Counted from the stretch's first letter, positions 1-9,727 are shown. The stretch: 64,000 nucleotides of DNA from CAWBOY01 sp963790585 (GCA_963790585.1 CAWBOY010000006.1:186001-250000), one strand, 5' to 3'. Notes: a model not told the origin generated them from the sequence alone. Numbers and translations are program-made.

Positions 1-32
1 GCTCCCGGAGAAATCTGAGCGAGCGCAATGCA

Positions 33-57
33 CTCCGGTGGCTCACGCTCCCTGCTC
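33..57. repeat. Copy of a dispersed planctomycete repeat arm
   Basis: This 25-base stretch matches the right arm of the inverted repeat at 61725-61749 at 22 of 25 positions. The opposite arm is not well preserved here. The remainder of 1-247 shows no convincing gene; it presumably holds the promoter of the gene starting at 248. Confidence 0.45.
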
Positions 58-247
58 ACCAATACACCAGCTTTTCTACAGCGTATTCCTGACACCTTGT
101 CTGGTTCCGCTCATTTATTGGCGTCTGCAGCAGCCCCAGGCGAGCGATCAGTGATTGGCCGACATCGAATCCCGATTTCGCTACGGCGCTTGCAATCAAC
201 CGAAGTAGCGTTTATCCTCCTTCCATTGAACTCAGATCGGGTGATCA

Positions 248-2065
248 ATGACCGCCGGATCCTGGACGCTCACTGAAGAATTGTTTGCCCGCGCCGATGC
301 CTCGTTCTTGCAGGAATTGCGGAGCGTTCACGCGCCCGAGCAGCTTGGGGCGTTCGCGGCCAAGTGGATCGCGGACAAAAGACCTTTTGCGCGGCAGGCC
401 CTGCTCGAATATCTGTCGCTGCCACTCAATTGCTATCGCCACGAACCGCTCGTGAAACGGCTCTTCAAGCTCGCCGAGGCCGCGAAAGACGACGAGCTGA
501 TGGGGACGTTCCTCGTCGCGCTCGATCGCTCGATTCGCCGCGAGTGGAGAAAGATCACACGTTCCAAATACGAGCAGTTCACAAATCGTGAAGCCGCGGA
601 AGTGGCGGTTAGGGCGTGGGAAACTCTTGGGTTTGAGAACGCTTCCATCAACAGCGTGTCCCGCGCCTCCTTTTATGCGTTCGCGACCAAGCTGGACTAC
701 ACATTGATTACGCCGAACAACAAGATGCCGCGCCCTCCTGAGCGACACTTGAAACGCGCGGAGATGCTCGCCGACTGGCAGCGGCGGCGGATGGAGGCTG
801 AATATCTACTCTTTTCCCGGCCGACGCGACGCTACCTGAGGCGTCGCGCGTGGCGTTACTTCCGCTCAATAGGGAACATCGATCCGCTCCGGTATATCCA
901 GGCCGCCACGAAGTTTTTGGTTCAATACCGCGATGAAGATGTCGATTCCGATGTCCACCTCCTCGACAACTGGGGATTGACACACGCACTCTTCCACAAC
1001 TGCCCGGCACTCGCGCGGCCGGCAAAAGGTTGGGAATTTCTGCCTGGCAAGGGGCTCTCGGATCTCGCCTTCGCACCGCGATTCGAACCCGCCTGGGCGA
1101 TGAAACCGGAGCTTGTGTTCGACTTGCTACTCCAAGCGAATTGTCGCACGGTGCGACTGTTTGCTGTCTGGCTATTGCGTAACAAATGCGACGAATGGTT
1201 CCGAACACGTCCAGCAGCCATGCTCTTGAAGCTAGCCGATCACGCCGATCCCGATGTTTGCGCCCTTGGCTACGACCTGCTGGAATCCACTGCCGATCTG
1301 GCGTCGGTGCCGGTGGCCGAATGGTTGCGGCGTCTCGATGGAGATGACTTCGACAAGCTCACACGGCTATCGGACTTCCTGTGTAAGCACCTTGACGCGG
1401 CGCGCGCGTCGCTCGCCGACGCGAGCGCTCTGGCGGCCTATCGCTCCCGTCCGGTGGCGGCGCTCGGATTTACGTTGTTGAAAACGAAATCGCTCACGCA
1501 CTCGGATGTCCGGGCGCTCCTGTCGCTAGTCCAGGCCGATTGCGAGTCGCTTCGGCCAGAGATTGCGGCATGGCTGCGGGAGAAGCTGAGTGCCCTTGGG
1601 CCGGCCGAGCCCGCGTGGATTCTTGACTTCCTTGACAGCAAACACGCGGACATGCGACTAGTAGGATGGAGCTGGTTTCGTGAGTCTGCGTTGGTGAGGG
1701 AAACTGTTGTCTGGCACAAGTTGATCGAGTCTCCCTACGACGACGTTCGAGCCTGGCTATCCGAGATGCTTTCTGAAATCCTGGACGCTACAGACACAGA
1801 TAGACTTCGGTTGCTTTGGGCGACGGTGCTTTGTTCCATCCACCGGGGTGGCAGGCAAAAACCTGGAGTCGTCAAGCAGATCGTTTCGAGGATCGCGAAA
1901 AATGTGGCGGAGGCGCCGAAGCTGTTGCCGCTGCTCGCGGTGGCGGTGCGATCGCTGCGTGGCCCGGAGTTCCGTGCCGGACTTGCCGGAGTCGTGATGC
2001 TGAGCGAAACCAAGCCGGAACTCGTGCCGTCGATTCGGCAGCAGTTTTCGGAATTGACATTATGA
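248..2065 (+). CDS. Helical-repeat (ARM/HEAT-like) protein of a retron-type defence operon
   Basis: A 605-residue, cytoplasmic-looking protein with no signal peptide or membrane segment. From about residue 200 onward it consists of amphipathic helices in repeated pairs, for example LLKLADHADPDVCALGYDLL and LLSLVQADCESLRPEIAAWL, typical of ARM/HEAT repeats that bind protein or nucleic acid. No catalytic motif is evident. It is the first gene of a same-strand set ending in a reverse transcriptase at 4285-5877. As I recall the published retron classification, type XIII combines an RT with an ARM-repeat protein and a winged-helix SWIM protein, which fits this set. An effector or scaffold role is inferred. 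The ATG at 248 follows shortly after the presumed promoter region; no strong ribosome site decides the start. Confidence 0.72.
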   Translation: MTAGSWTLTEELFARADASFLQELRSVHAPEQLGAFAAKWIADKRPFARQALLEYLSLPLNCYRHEPLVKRLFKLAEAAKDDELMGTFLVALDRSIRREWRKITRSKYEQFTNREAAEVAVRAWETLGFENASINSVSRASFYAFATKLDYTLITPNNKMPRPPERHLKRAEMLADWQRRRMEAEYLLFSRPTRRYLRRRAWRYFRSIGNIDPLRYIQAATKFLVQYRDEDVDSDVHLLDNWGLTHALFHNCPALARPAKGWEFLPGKGLSDLAFAPRFEPAWAMKPELVFDLLLQANCRTVRLFAVWLLRNKCDEWFRTRPAAMLLKLADHADPDVCALGYDLLESTADLASVPVAEWLRRLDGDDFDKLTRLSDFLCKHLDAARASLADASALAAYRSRPVAALGFTLLKTKSLTHSDVRALLSLVQADCESLRPEIAAWLREKLSALGPAEPAWILDFLDSKHADMRLVGWSWFRESALVRETVVWHKLIESPYDDVRAWLSEMLSEILDATDTDRLRLLWATVLCSIHRGGRQKPGVVKQIVSRIAKNVAEAPKLLPLLAVAVRSLRGPEFRAGLAGVVMLSETKPELVPSIRQQFSELTL

Positions 2066-2077
2066 ATCACGAGAGGG

Positions 2078-2300
2078 GTCGTGGCGGGAGCCGGTCGGTC
2101 CGAGACCGTAAGCTCTGATGTTCCGTCAGGGTGGGAGGTTTCCTGCTCATTAGTTCCCGAGGCCGTTGCTCTTGGGCCCGGTGGCCTAGCCACGTGGGTC
2201 GGCCGAGGCAACGGAGTTCCACCCACGTGGCTAGGCCACCGGGCTATGTGAACGCCCTCGGTCGTGCGTTGAAGTCGGTTCGCCCGGCTTCCCCTGCGAC
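2078..2300 (+). ncRNA. Retron msr-msd-like RNA, unit A
   Basis: A structured region between the ARM gene and the SWIM gene. The ends pair: GGGAGC (2086-2091) with GCTTCCC (2287-2293, one bulged base), extended by GTCG (2078-2081) with CGAC (2297-2300), as retron a1/a2 arms do. Inside are a hairpin CGGTC/GACCG (2092-2096/2104-2108), a hairpin CTGA/TCAG (2115-2118/2126-2129) with loop TGTTCCG, a small AGG-TTT-CCT hairpin near 2136-2144, and an outer stem CCGAGG/CCTCGG (2157-2162/2256-2261). This last stem encloses a perfect 24-bp stem (2176-2199 with 2221-2244) with a 21-nt loop, which would be the msd. The same blocks recur 250 nt downstream in unit B with compensatory changes. Assignment as msr-msd is inferred from structure and context. 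Confidence 0.75.
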
Positions 2301-2325
2301 TCCTCTCCTTGGACTTCGGAAGGGT

Positions 2326-2550
2326 GCCGTCGCGGCCGACTTGCGGAATCGAGACCGCAATGCTCCGATGTTCCGTCGGGGTGAGACGTTTCTTGCTCGT
2401 TCTTTCCCGAAGCCGTTGCTCTTGGGCCGGCCTGCGACATCTCGCAGCTCGGCCGAGACGACATATCCCGGCCGCGAGATGTCACAGGCCGGCTATGTGA
2501 ACGACTTCGGTCGTGCCTTGAAGTCGACTCCAACGTGGGCTCGCGACGGC
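2326..2550 (+). ncRNA. Retron msr-msd-like RNA, unit B
   Basis: The second tandem copy, offset by 250 nt from unit A. End arms GCCGTCGCG (2326-2334) and CGCGACGGC (2542-2550) pair perfectly but share no sequence with the arms of unit A. Internal hairpins are TTGCGG/CCGCAA (2341-2346/2355-2360) and CCGA/TCGG (2365-2368/2376-2379) with the same TGTTCCG loop as unit A. The outer stem is CCGAAG/CTTCGG (2407-2412/2505-2510). The presumptive msd stem is 2426-2445 with 2474-2493 (19 of 20 paired) and a 28-nt loop. Conserved blocks between units include CCGTTGCTCTTGGG and GGCTATGTGAACG. U-A to C-G and G-C to A-U changes relative to unit A preserve pairing. The long stem sequence differs entirely from unit A. 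Confidence 0.75.
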
Positions 2551-2578
2551 CCGTTCCATCGATATCAAGGTGTCGACG

Positions 2579-4271
2579 ATGAATTTTTCTCAAGCATATT
2601 TTGGAAAGAGCGGCGTGCGCGGCAGCGCGGAAAACCTGTCGTTATCGTTCGCTCCCAATCTCCGCCGTGATCGCGTCTCCTTCGTCGGCGATCTCAAGGA
2701 ACCCTTGCGCTTCCGCGAGGCGATCAGTGCTTTACACGCAATTGTAGTGTGTGATCTCAAGTATAAGGCAAAGGATCGGACAGCATACCAGGCTTATCAG
2801 AAGCAGATTCAGCAGCGCGAAGCTTCCATCCGTCAGCTTGTCTCCCAGCAAGCGAAAAAAGAACTGCTCGCGGCACCGATCATGCGAATGCCCGAGGGTT
2901 TGGAAAAGCAGTTTTCCAACTTGCGAGAAAAGTATTGGGATGCTCGGCAGCGATATTCCAACTACCTTCTACAGAACGACCCAGCCCTGTTCCGCGTGCT
3001 GGTGCCGTGCGATCCCGTCATAACTGTCGCGCCGGATGTCTTATTCTTCGAATGCTTCAGCAAGGACGAATCAAGCTACGGCTGCCTCACCGTCGACCGG
3101 GACGCGTTTGAAGCCAGGCAGGCCACGACCCTTGGCACGACGAATATCGATTACTCATTGCCGCTCCATGAGGAGTTTCAGCGACTGCGGACCTACAGGA
3201 AAACCGCGTTCGCCATTGATCCAACCGGCTTTGAAGTCGCGACGGAAGGTTCGCCCGAGTACCGCGAGGAGAAGATCGATCTGCCCCCCTCCTGGCTGCG
3301 TGGCTTCATGCAATTGCAGGCCGCAATGAGCCTACCCATGCGGAAAGTACAGATCAGCCGCGAAGCATTGTACAATCTGCTCGCTTACCTGAAACGGCAC
3401 CGGGCGCGGAGAAGCCCACGCTCGGTGCGCTTTGAGTTAACTCCTGGCGCGCCGATTGAGCTGGTGATCGAGCCGTGGGAAGTCCGAATCAGGCTACATG
3501 ACAACCTGTATGACGGTTCCAAGGCCGAGACGATCCGCGTCTGGGGACGCGATCGCTTGCTTACGCTGGCCCGACTATTGCCGATCGCCGATGGCGCCGA
3601 TGTGTATTTACTCGGCACCGGCCTACCGAGTTTCTGGAGCGTGAAGCTCGGTGAAATGCGATTCCTCCTTGGGCTATCGGGCTGGACCGCCAACGATTGG
3701 ACGAGTGGCGGTGGCGCCCTCGCCGACCTCGCTCCGCCTGTGGAACCGAGTGAAGACTTGCTTGGCGACATTGCGACCGCGTTCCACGAATCGCCGACGC
3801 GGACGTTTGTTCAAATCCAGCAGCGAACCGGCGCAGCGCCGCACTTTGTCGCGGCAGGGCTGAACCGATTCGCCCTGCTCGGCCAGCTTATCCACGACGT
3901 CGCCGCCGGTGTTTATCGCTGGCGGCAGATCCTGCCTATCGAAGCCTCACTGAAGCAGGTTAAGTTCGATAGCCCCGAAGCGGAGGCTGCCCGAGCGATT
4001 GTGGCTCGAGGGCAGGTTGCGCGTGATCCGCGATGAATCTGTCGCGGGGATGCGCACGCTCGTTGGCAAGGCGGAGAACCGCGACACGGAAGCGCTGCTC
4101 GACGCCGACGGCAAGGTGATTCGCGGGCAATGCAATTGCTCACATTATTTCCGCTTCAAGCTGCGCTCCGGCCCGTGTCGGCACATGCAGGCCTTGCGCC
4201 GGGCGGCGTTCGGCGACAGGCCGGTGAGCACGCTGGAACAATGGTATCGCTCTGTACAGGGCGGTTTGTGA
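2579..4271 (+). CDS. SWIM zinc-finger (WHSWIM-like) retron accessory protein, frameshifted
   Basis: The gene reads in one frame to a stop at 4034-4036, then continues in the +1 frame (from about 4011) to 4271. The C-terminal part carries the SWIM motif CxCx12CxH (GQCNC...GPCRHM, 4126-4188), a zinc-binding fold found in DNA/protein-binding proteins. Removing one G from the GGG around 4010-4012 gives a continuous reading ARAIVARGRLRVIRDESVAGM, so a single extra base is the simplest explanation. ATG 2579 is chosen because AAGG lies eight bases upstream; GTG 2570 is possible. The stop lies 13 bases before the RT start, indicating one operon. It matches the WHSWIM partner expected for a type XIII retron. 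Alternatively the SWIM part is made as a separate small protein. Confidence 0.68.
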
Positions 4272-4284
4272 TTGGGGAAAACCA

Positions 4285-5877
4285 ATGGCCTTCTGGGATT
4301 TTCTAGCGAAGTTAATCGGATTGGAGAAAACTCCAAAACGCGGCCCCGCCCAGGTTTGGTCGCCTCCATCCTCCGCGCCGGCAAGTGTCGATCCCCAAGT
4401 CGTTTCTTCAGCTCCGTCGCAACCGGCCGTTGCTTCCGACACCAGCGCCAAGGCGAGCAATTTTCTGCCGATCAAGCGTTCTGAACTGCTCAAACAAGGG
4501 GAGGAGGTCCGTCGGACGACAGGGTGGATGTTCTTTGGTCGCCGCGACCTCATTCCGCCGACGGCTGATCCGCGCACGTTACTGATCGATCGCGGCATGG
4601 TCACGCAGGGATTTCTGCAGCCCGACGAGTTGGCAGAGATGCACCGCGTCGGCGATGAGCATGCCAAGTATGCGAATCGCTTGCAGCAGATCAACATCGA
4701 AGCGGGGAAGACTGCCGATCAGGCCGTGGCGGCCGATCGCGCCGCGCGGGCAGCGGTCAAAGCCCAGAAGAAGGCGGAATCGGCGGTCCGGAAACAGAAA
4801 CGCGTCGAGGTAGTCGCGGTTCGCAAAACAACCGATATCCGCTTCGTCGGTCGCGGTGTATCAGCCATGCTGAACCATCGCGTCAGTGATGGTGCGTTGT
4901 TGACCGCGGCCGGACTTCCCATCTTGGGCACGCCCCATGAGCTGGCGTCGGCCCTATCGCTCACGGTCTCACAGTTACGCTGGCTCTGTTTTCATACCGA
5001 AGCCGCCACGCGAATCCACTACGTTCAATTCGAGATTCCAAAGAAATCTGGAGGAACTCGCACCCTCAGCGCTCCACATACCAAACTCGCCGCAGCGCAG
5101 GAGTGGATCTTCGTCAACATCCTCACGAAGCTTCCGACGGAGGAGCCGGCCCACGGTTTCGTGCAGGGCCGATCCACAGTCACCAACGCCTCAGCTCATG
5201 CCGCCAAGGATCTAGTTGTCAATGTCGACCTGGAGGGCTTTTTCCCTTGTATCCGCTTTGGCCGGGTAAGGGCGATGTTCCGCCGTCTAGGATATTCTGG
5301 AGCCGTAGCAACGTTGCTCGCCCTGCTGTCTACCGAGTGTCCGCGTAAGAAAGTGATCTACGACAAAATCACCTATTTTGTCGCCACCAGCCCGCGCGGA
5401 CTTCCTCAAGGGGCCTGCACCAGCCCGGCCATCTCCAATCAGATCGCGCGGAGACTCGACCTCCGGTTGAAGGCCCTCATGACAAAACTTGGCTTTGCCT
5501 ATACGCGCTATGCCGACGACCTCACGTTCTCCGCACCTATAGGCCAACGCAATAAAGTGGCGTATCTGTTGGCCCGCGTTCGGCACATTTGCGCGGATGA
5601 AGGCTTTCAGCTCAATTCAAAGAAGACACGAGTGCAACGACCCGAGAGCCGCCAGTCGGTGACGGGCCTCGTTGTGAATGTCGCTCCCGCCGTGCCGCGT
5701 GATATCGTTCGTCGAATCCGTGCGATTCTCCACCACGCGAAGACGGAAGGGCTCGAAGCTCAGAATCGTGACGGTCATCCTAACTTCCGAGCCTGGGTCG
5801 ACGGCATGATCGCCTACATCGCAATGGTGAAACCGAACATCGCCGAAAAATTTCGGCAACAGCTGAATCAGCTTTGA
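4285..5877 (+). CDS. Retron-type reverse transcriptase
   Basis: A 530-residue protein that would copy part of a partner structured RNA into branched msDNA. Visible RT motifs: KKSGGTRTL near residue 253; NVDLEGFFPCIRF with catalytic D315; GLPQGACTSPAISN; YADD at 409-412 with the catalytic aspartates; LNSKKTRV followed by RQSVTGLVVN (about 455-465), the VTGL block typical of retron RTs rather than group II intron or DGR enzymes. An extra N-terminal region of about 200 residues includes a charged helical stretch (about 135-185) that may form a coiled coil; it lacks a recognisable enzyme motif. GGGGA lies just upstream of the ATG. It follows the SWIM gene by 13 bases, and the template candidates are the two RNAs at 2078-2550. 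Confidence 0.92.
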   Translation: MAFWDFLAKLIGLEKTPKRGPAQVWSPPSSAPASVDPQVVSSAPSQPAVASDTSAKASNFLPIKRSELLKQGEEVRRTTGWMFFGRRDLIPPTADPRTLLIDRGMVTQGFLQPDELAEMHRVGDEHAKYANRLQQINIEAGKTADQAVAADRAARAAVKAQKKAESAVRKQKRVEVVAVRKTTDIRFVGRGVSAMLNHRVSDGALLTAAGLPILGTPHELASALSLTVSQLRWLCFHTEAATRIHYVQFEIPKKSGGTRTLSAPHTKLAAAQEWIFVNILTKLPTEEPAHGFVQGRSTVTNASAHAAKDLVVNVDLEGFFPCIRFGRVRAMFRRLGYSGAVATLLALLSTECPRKKVIYDKITYFVATSPRGLPQGACTSPAISNQIARRLDLRLKALMTKLGFAYTRYADDLTFSAPIGQRNKVAYLLARVRHICADEGFQLNSKKTRVQRPESRQSVTGLVVNVAPAVPRDIVRRIRAILHHAKTEGLEAQNRDGHPNFRAWVDGMIAYIAMVKPNIAEKFRQQLNQL

Positions 5878-6229
5878 CTGTGCGGCTCAAGCAGGACGAT
5901 CGACCTGCGACATAGGGTTATGCGTCAGTAACGCCATTTTCCCGCGATTCATCCCACCAAACAGTTAGCGCAAGCATGTTTGTGACGCCCATTGTCAGCG
6001 GCAGCGCATGCTACGCAGCTGCGTCGATTCCAATTATTAACTGGTCGTATCCAACAAAAAAACCGTTTAATCCAGCGTCCTTCGTGGCAGCTGCGATTCA
6101 GCTGTACTGCCCGCGCTCGGCGAGGCACCCGTTTTGCTCCTACCCTTCCTCGTCGGAAGCACGCTACGACATGGACCTGTCGCATCTCGGCCGAGATGGT
6201 TCGGCCAGCTTACTTTTCGAGGGAGCGTC
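5878..6229. other. Intergenic region between RT and ku
   Basis: No convincing gene on either strand; the short open frames here lack family features. The region holds the palindrome at 6183-6198 and a purine-rich ribosome site (GAGGGAG, about 6219-6225) for the ku start at 6230. Confidence 0.5.
6183..6198. promoter_or_regulatory. 16-bp perfect palindrome upstream of ku
   Basis: CATCTCGGCCGAGATG is a perfect palindrome ending 31 bases before the ku start codon, a typical place for an operator. Its half-site CATCTCG also occurs in the msd stem arms of retron-like unit B, and CTCGGCCGAG occurs in the loop of that unit (2448-2457). Function is inferred. Confidence 0.4.
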
Positions 6230-7089
6230 ATGGCTATGCGTTCTAGCTGGGAGGGGTATCTCCGGCTCAATCTCATTGCGGTGCCGGTGAAAGCTTTTTC
6301 GGTCGCGGTCAGCGGCAAGGGCAAAATCGGCTTTCACATGATTCATGCCAAATGTGGCAACCGCATTCATTATCAAAAGACCTGCCCGGTTCACGGTGAG
6401 GTTCCGAATGAGGAGATCGTGCCGGGCTTCGAGCATGCCAAGGGAGAGTATACCCTCCTCGATAAGAAACAGCTTGCGAAGCTCAAACCCGATGCGGAGA
6501 AGTCGATCGCGCTCGACGCCTTCGTCGCGCCCGAGGCGATTGATCCGATTTATTATGGCGACCGCGCTTATTACCTGACGCCCGACGGGCGCGGGGCTGA
6601 GAAGTCGTATGCGGTTCTTCAGAAGGTAATGGCTGAGGAAAATCGTTATGCCGTCGGCACGATGGTTTTCTCCGGCGCGAGCAACTCGCGCTGGTGCGTC
6701 CTCTCGGGCGGCTGTTGGTCGTGCAGCTTCTCCAGTATGAGGACCAGGTCAAAAAGCCGGCCACGTTCGAGGACGAGGCGCCCCAGGCCGAGGTCTCCGC
6801 GAAGGAACTTCAGCTCGCGCGCAGCCTGGTCGAGGCGTCGACGCCGGAGGACTTCGACCTCGGCGCATATCGCGATGAATACTCCGGCAAAGTGCTGAAA
6901 TTGATCGAGTCGCGCACGGGCCATCGCACCAAAGGATCAGCGCGGGCAGACAAGGAACCTGTCATAATTAACTTGATGGACGCGCTGCGCAAGAGCCTTG
7001 ACCAAGCGAGCGCTAGCCATAAAGAGCAGGCGAAGACCAAGGTCAAGCCTGCCCGAAAATCCGTAAGCCGACGGAAAAAAACGGGGTGA
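6230..7089 (+). CDS. ku: Ku DNA-end-binding protein, with a single-base frameshift
   Basis: Bacterial Ku binds double-strand DNA ends and recruits LigD for non-homologous end joining. The first frame (from ATG 6230) has the Ku core: WEGYLRLNLIAVPVKAFSV, the CGNRIHYQKTCPVHGEV segment, and PIYYGDRAYYLTPDGRGAEKSYAVL. It then goes out of frame near 6674. The rest, REQLALVRPLGRLLVVQLLQYEDQVKKP through the C-terminal tail, is in the frame ending at 7089. Adding one base after TCCGG restores SGREQLALVRPL, the normal Ku sequence, so one base is missing. The tail is lysine-rich (ARKSVSRRKKTG), usual for the DNA-binding extension. ligD starts three bases after the stop. Whether the gene is truly broken or the indel is an assembly error cannot be told here. 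Confidence 0.9.
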
Positions 7090-7092
7090 ATC

Positions 7093-9602
7093 ATGGGTCT
7101 GGCAACATACCGGAAAAAGCGCAAATTCGGGGAGACGCCAGAGCCTTCGGGTAAGGAAGGCCGAGACGACGGGCCGCTGCGTTTCGTGGTCCAGAAACAC
7201 GACGCGTCACACCTGCATTATGATTTCCGCCTGGAAGCGGAGGGAGTGCTCAAGAGCTGGGCCGTGCCCAAGGGGCCATCGCTCAACCCGGCCGATAAGC
7301 GCCTGGCCATGATGGTGGAGGACCATCCGCTCGACTACCGCACGTTCGAGGGCGTCATCCCCGCCGGCAATTATGGCGCGGGCGAGGTGATCGTCTGGGA
7401 CGAGGGCTTTTATGAAGTGCCAGGCTTTGACGGGCGCGCGGCGAGCGAGGCGGCTGTGCTAGATGGCCTCGCGCCGGCCGCTTGAGCATCGTCCTCCAGG
7501 GCCAAAAATTGCGCGGTGAATTCGCCATCGCCAAGCTCCAGCGCGGCGCCAAGAACTCCTGGCTACTCATCAAAAAGCGCGACGAATTCGCCTCGACCGA
7601 TGATGTGACCGCGGACGATCGCTCTGCTACCTCGGGGCGTACACTCTCGGAGCTTCGCCAAGGCGCGGGCGCCAAAAAGAAAAAATCTGCCGCGCGAAAA
7701 CCGGCCAAGGAGGGACGTAGTAAAAAGGCCAAGGCCGCGATGCCGCATGACATCGAGCCAATGCTGGCAACGCTTGTCGATGAGCCTTTTGATCGAGCCG
7801 GGTGGTACTTCGAACCCAAGTGGGATGGCTACCGCGCGATCGCGGAAGTGAGCGGCGACGAGGTTCGGCTCTACTCACGAAACCATAACTCCTTCGAACA
7901 GAAGTTCGCCCCGGTAGTCGAGTCATTGCGTCACCTCGGTCATGACGCGGTCTTGGATGGTGAAATCGTCGTGGTAGACGATGCGGGCAGATCACAGTTT
8001 CAACTCTTGCAGAACTACCAGAAGACGGGCCAGGGCAATCTCGTTTACTACGTTTTTGACCTTCTCTACCTCGACTGCAAAGATCTGCGCACCGAGCCGT
8101 TATCGGAGCGAAAGAAGATCCTTCATAAAGTAATTGAGGATATGTCGCCTCTCCGTTTCGGGGAACACGTGGAGCAATCGGGCCGCGCGTTTTTCGAGGC
8201 CGCCACCGAGCAAGGTCTGGAAGGCGTCGTGGCCAAGGATAGCAAGAGCCGGTACCGCGAGGGAGTCCGCGGCGGCGAATGGTTGAAGATAAAAACGCGG
8301 CAACGGCAGGAGGCGGTCATCGGAGGCTACACCGAGCCGCGCGGCAGTCGCCAGGGCTTGGGCGCCTTGGTGCTCGGCGTCTACGACGGTGATGAACTGA
8401 TTTACATCGGCCACACGGGCGGTGGTCTCAATAACGCCGGCCTGGCCGATCTGCGAGCGCGCCTCGACAAGCTATCGAGAAAGCGCTGCCCGTTTGCTAA
8501 ACAACCGGCGACCAACGCGCCCGTGCATTGGGTCGCGCCAAAGCTCGTGTGCGAGGTTGCGTTTCAAGAGTGGACCGACGATGGCCGCATGCGCCAGCCC
8601 ATCTATCTGGGCCTGCGCGAGGACAAGCCAGCGACCGAGGTCCACCGTGAAAAACCCGTGGCCTCGCAGGCGAGCAAGGAAGAAACGCAGGCCGCGAAGC
8701 CCGCTCGAATAGCTAAGGCGAAACATAATAAGAAGGCCGATTCGACGGCAGAGCCGGGCGCACCGCCGCTGACGAACCTCGATAAAATCTTCTGGGCCGA
8801 CGAAGAGTTTACGAAGGGCGATTTGATCGCGTATTACAAGGAAGTAGCGCCCGTATTATTGCCGCACCTGCGTGACCGGCCGGAGTCGTTGCATCGGCAT
8901 CCCAATGGAGCGTCTGGCAAAAGCTTCTTTCAAAAGGATGTGGGCCGCCATCCGCCGCCCGAGTGGGTAGAAACCGTCGCGATCGCACCGGAATCCGGCG
9001 CGGCGAAAATTAACTACGTCGTCTGTCAAAATGAAGCGGCGCTGCTCTATTTAGCCAACCTCGGTTGCATTGAGCTTAACCCCTGGCTGTCGCGGACGCC
9101 AAATCTTGATCGACCAGATTTCACGGTGATCGATCTCGATCCAGATGACTTGCCATTCGAGCGAGTCGTTGAGGTCGCCCTGGTGGTCCGCAAGGTATTG
9201 GGGGCCGCCGACATCCCATCGTGCTGCAAAACATCGGGCAAGCGCGGGCTTCACATCGCGGTGCCTCTGGGAGCGGCCTACGACTACACGATGGCGCGAC
9301 AATTCGCCGAAGTGGTAGTCCGCCTCGTTCATGAGCGGTTGCCTGAAGTCACCAGTCTTATCCGTCAGCCGGCGTTGCGCCGCCACAAAGTGTATCTGGA
9401 TTATCTTCAGAATCATATCGGCCAGACGCTTGCCGCCCCTTACTCGGCTCGGCCTTGGCCGGGCGCAACCGTGTCGACACCGTTGAAGTGGTCCGAAGTG
9501 CGGCGCGGGTTGGACCCAGGCCGTTTCACGATCCGAACCGTGCCGCGCCGCCTTGAAAAATTCGGCGACCTGTGGGCGCCGATCCTCGAAAAGGGGGGTT
9601 GA
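7093..9602 (+). CDS. ligD: Multidomain ATP-dependent DNA ligase D, with a single-base frameshift
   Basis: The end-joining ligase partner of Ku. Domain order is phosphoesterase, ligase, polymerase. Phosphoesterase: about residues 1-165, with FVVQKHDASHLHYDFRLE and PAGNYGAGEVIVWDEG. Ligase: about 215-525, with active-site lysine motif EPKWDGYR, DGEIVV and VAKDSKSRYREG...WLKIK. Primase-polymerase: about 555-835, with FFQKDVGRHPP, FTVIDLDPDD and TSGKRGLHIAVPL. The first frame stops at 7485; the second resumes through LSIVLQGQKLRGEFAIAKL. One missing base near 7466 (GCGCCGGCC) would restore DGLAAGRLSIVLQG. A lysine-rich linker joins the ligase and polymerase parts. The ATG at 7093 is three bases after the ku stop, so the two are co-transcribed. 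Confidence 0.92.
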
Positions 9603-9727
9603 TATGGCACAGTGCCTGGCTCGGCTCCAGAGCGGCAAAGGGTGATAGCTATTTCGTTCGGTACAATTCCCCGATTTACCATTGTACAATGAGGCGACAT
9701 GGTTTTCGCGTCCTCAAGGGCGATCGT

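Noticed and set aside
28..276. Open frame before the ARM gene
   Set aside because: No domain features, begins within a dispersed repeat arm and overlaps the real start at 248.
6674..7485. Programmed frameshifting in ku and ligD
   Set aside because: No slippery sequence or downstream structure typical of programmed sites; other genes in the window have similar single-base breaks.
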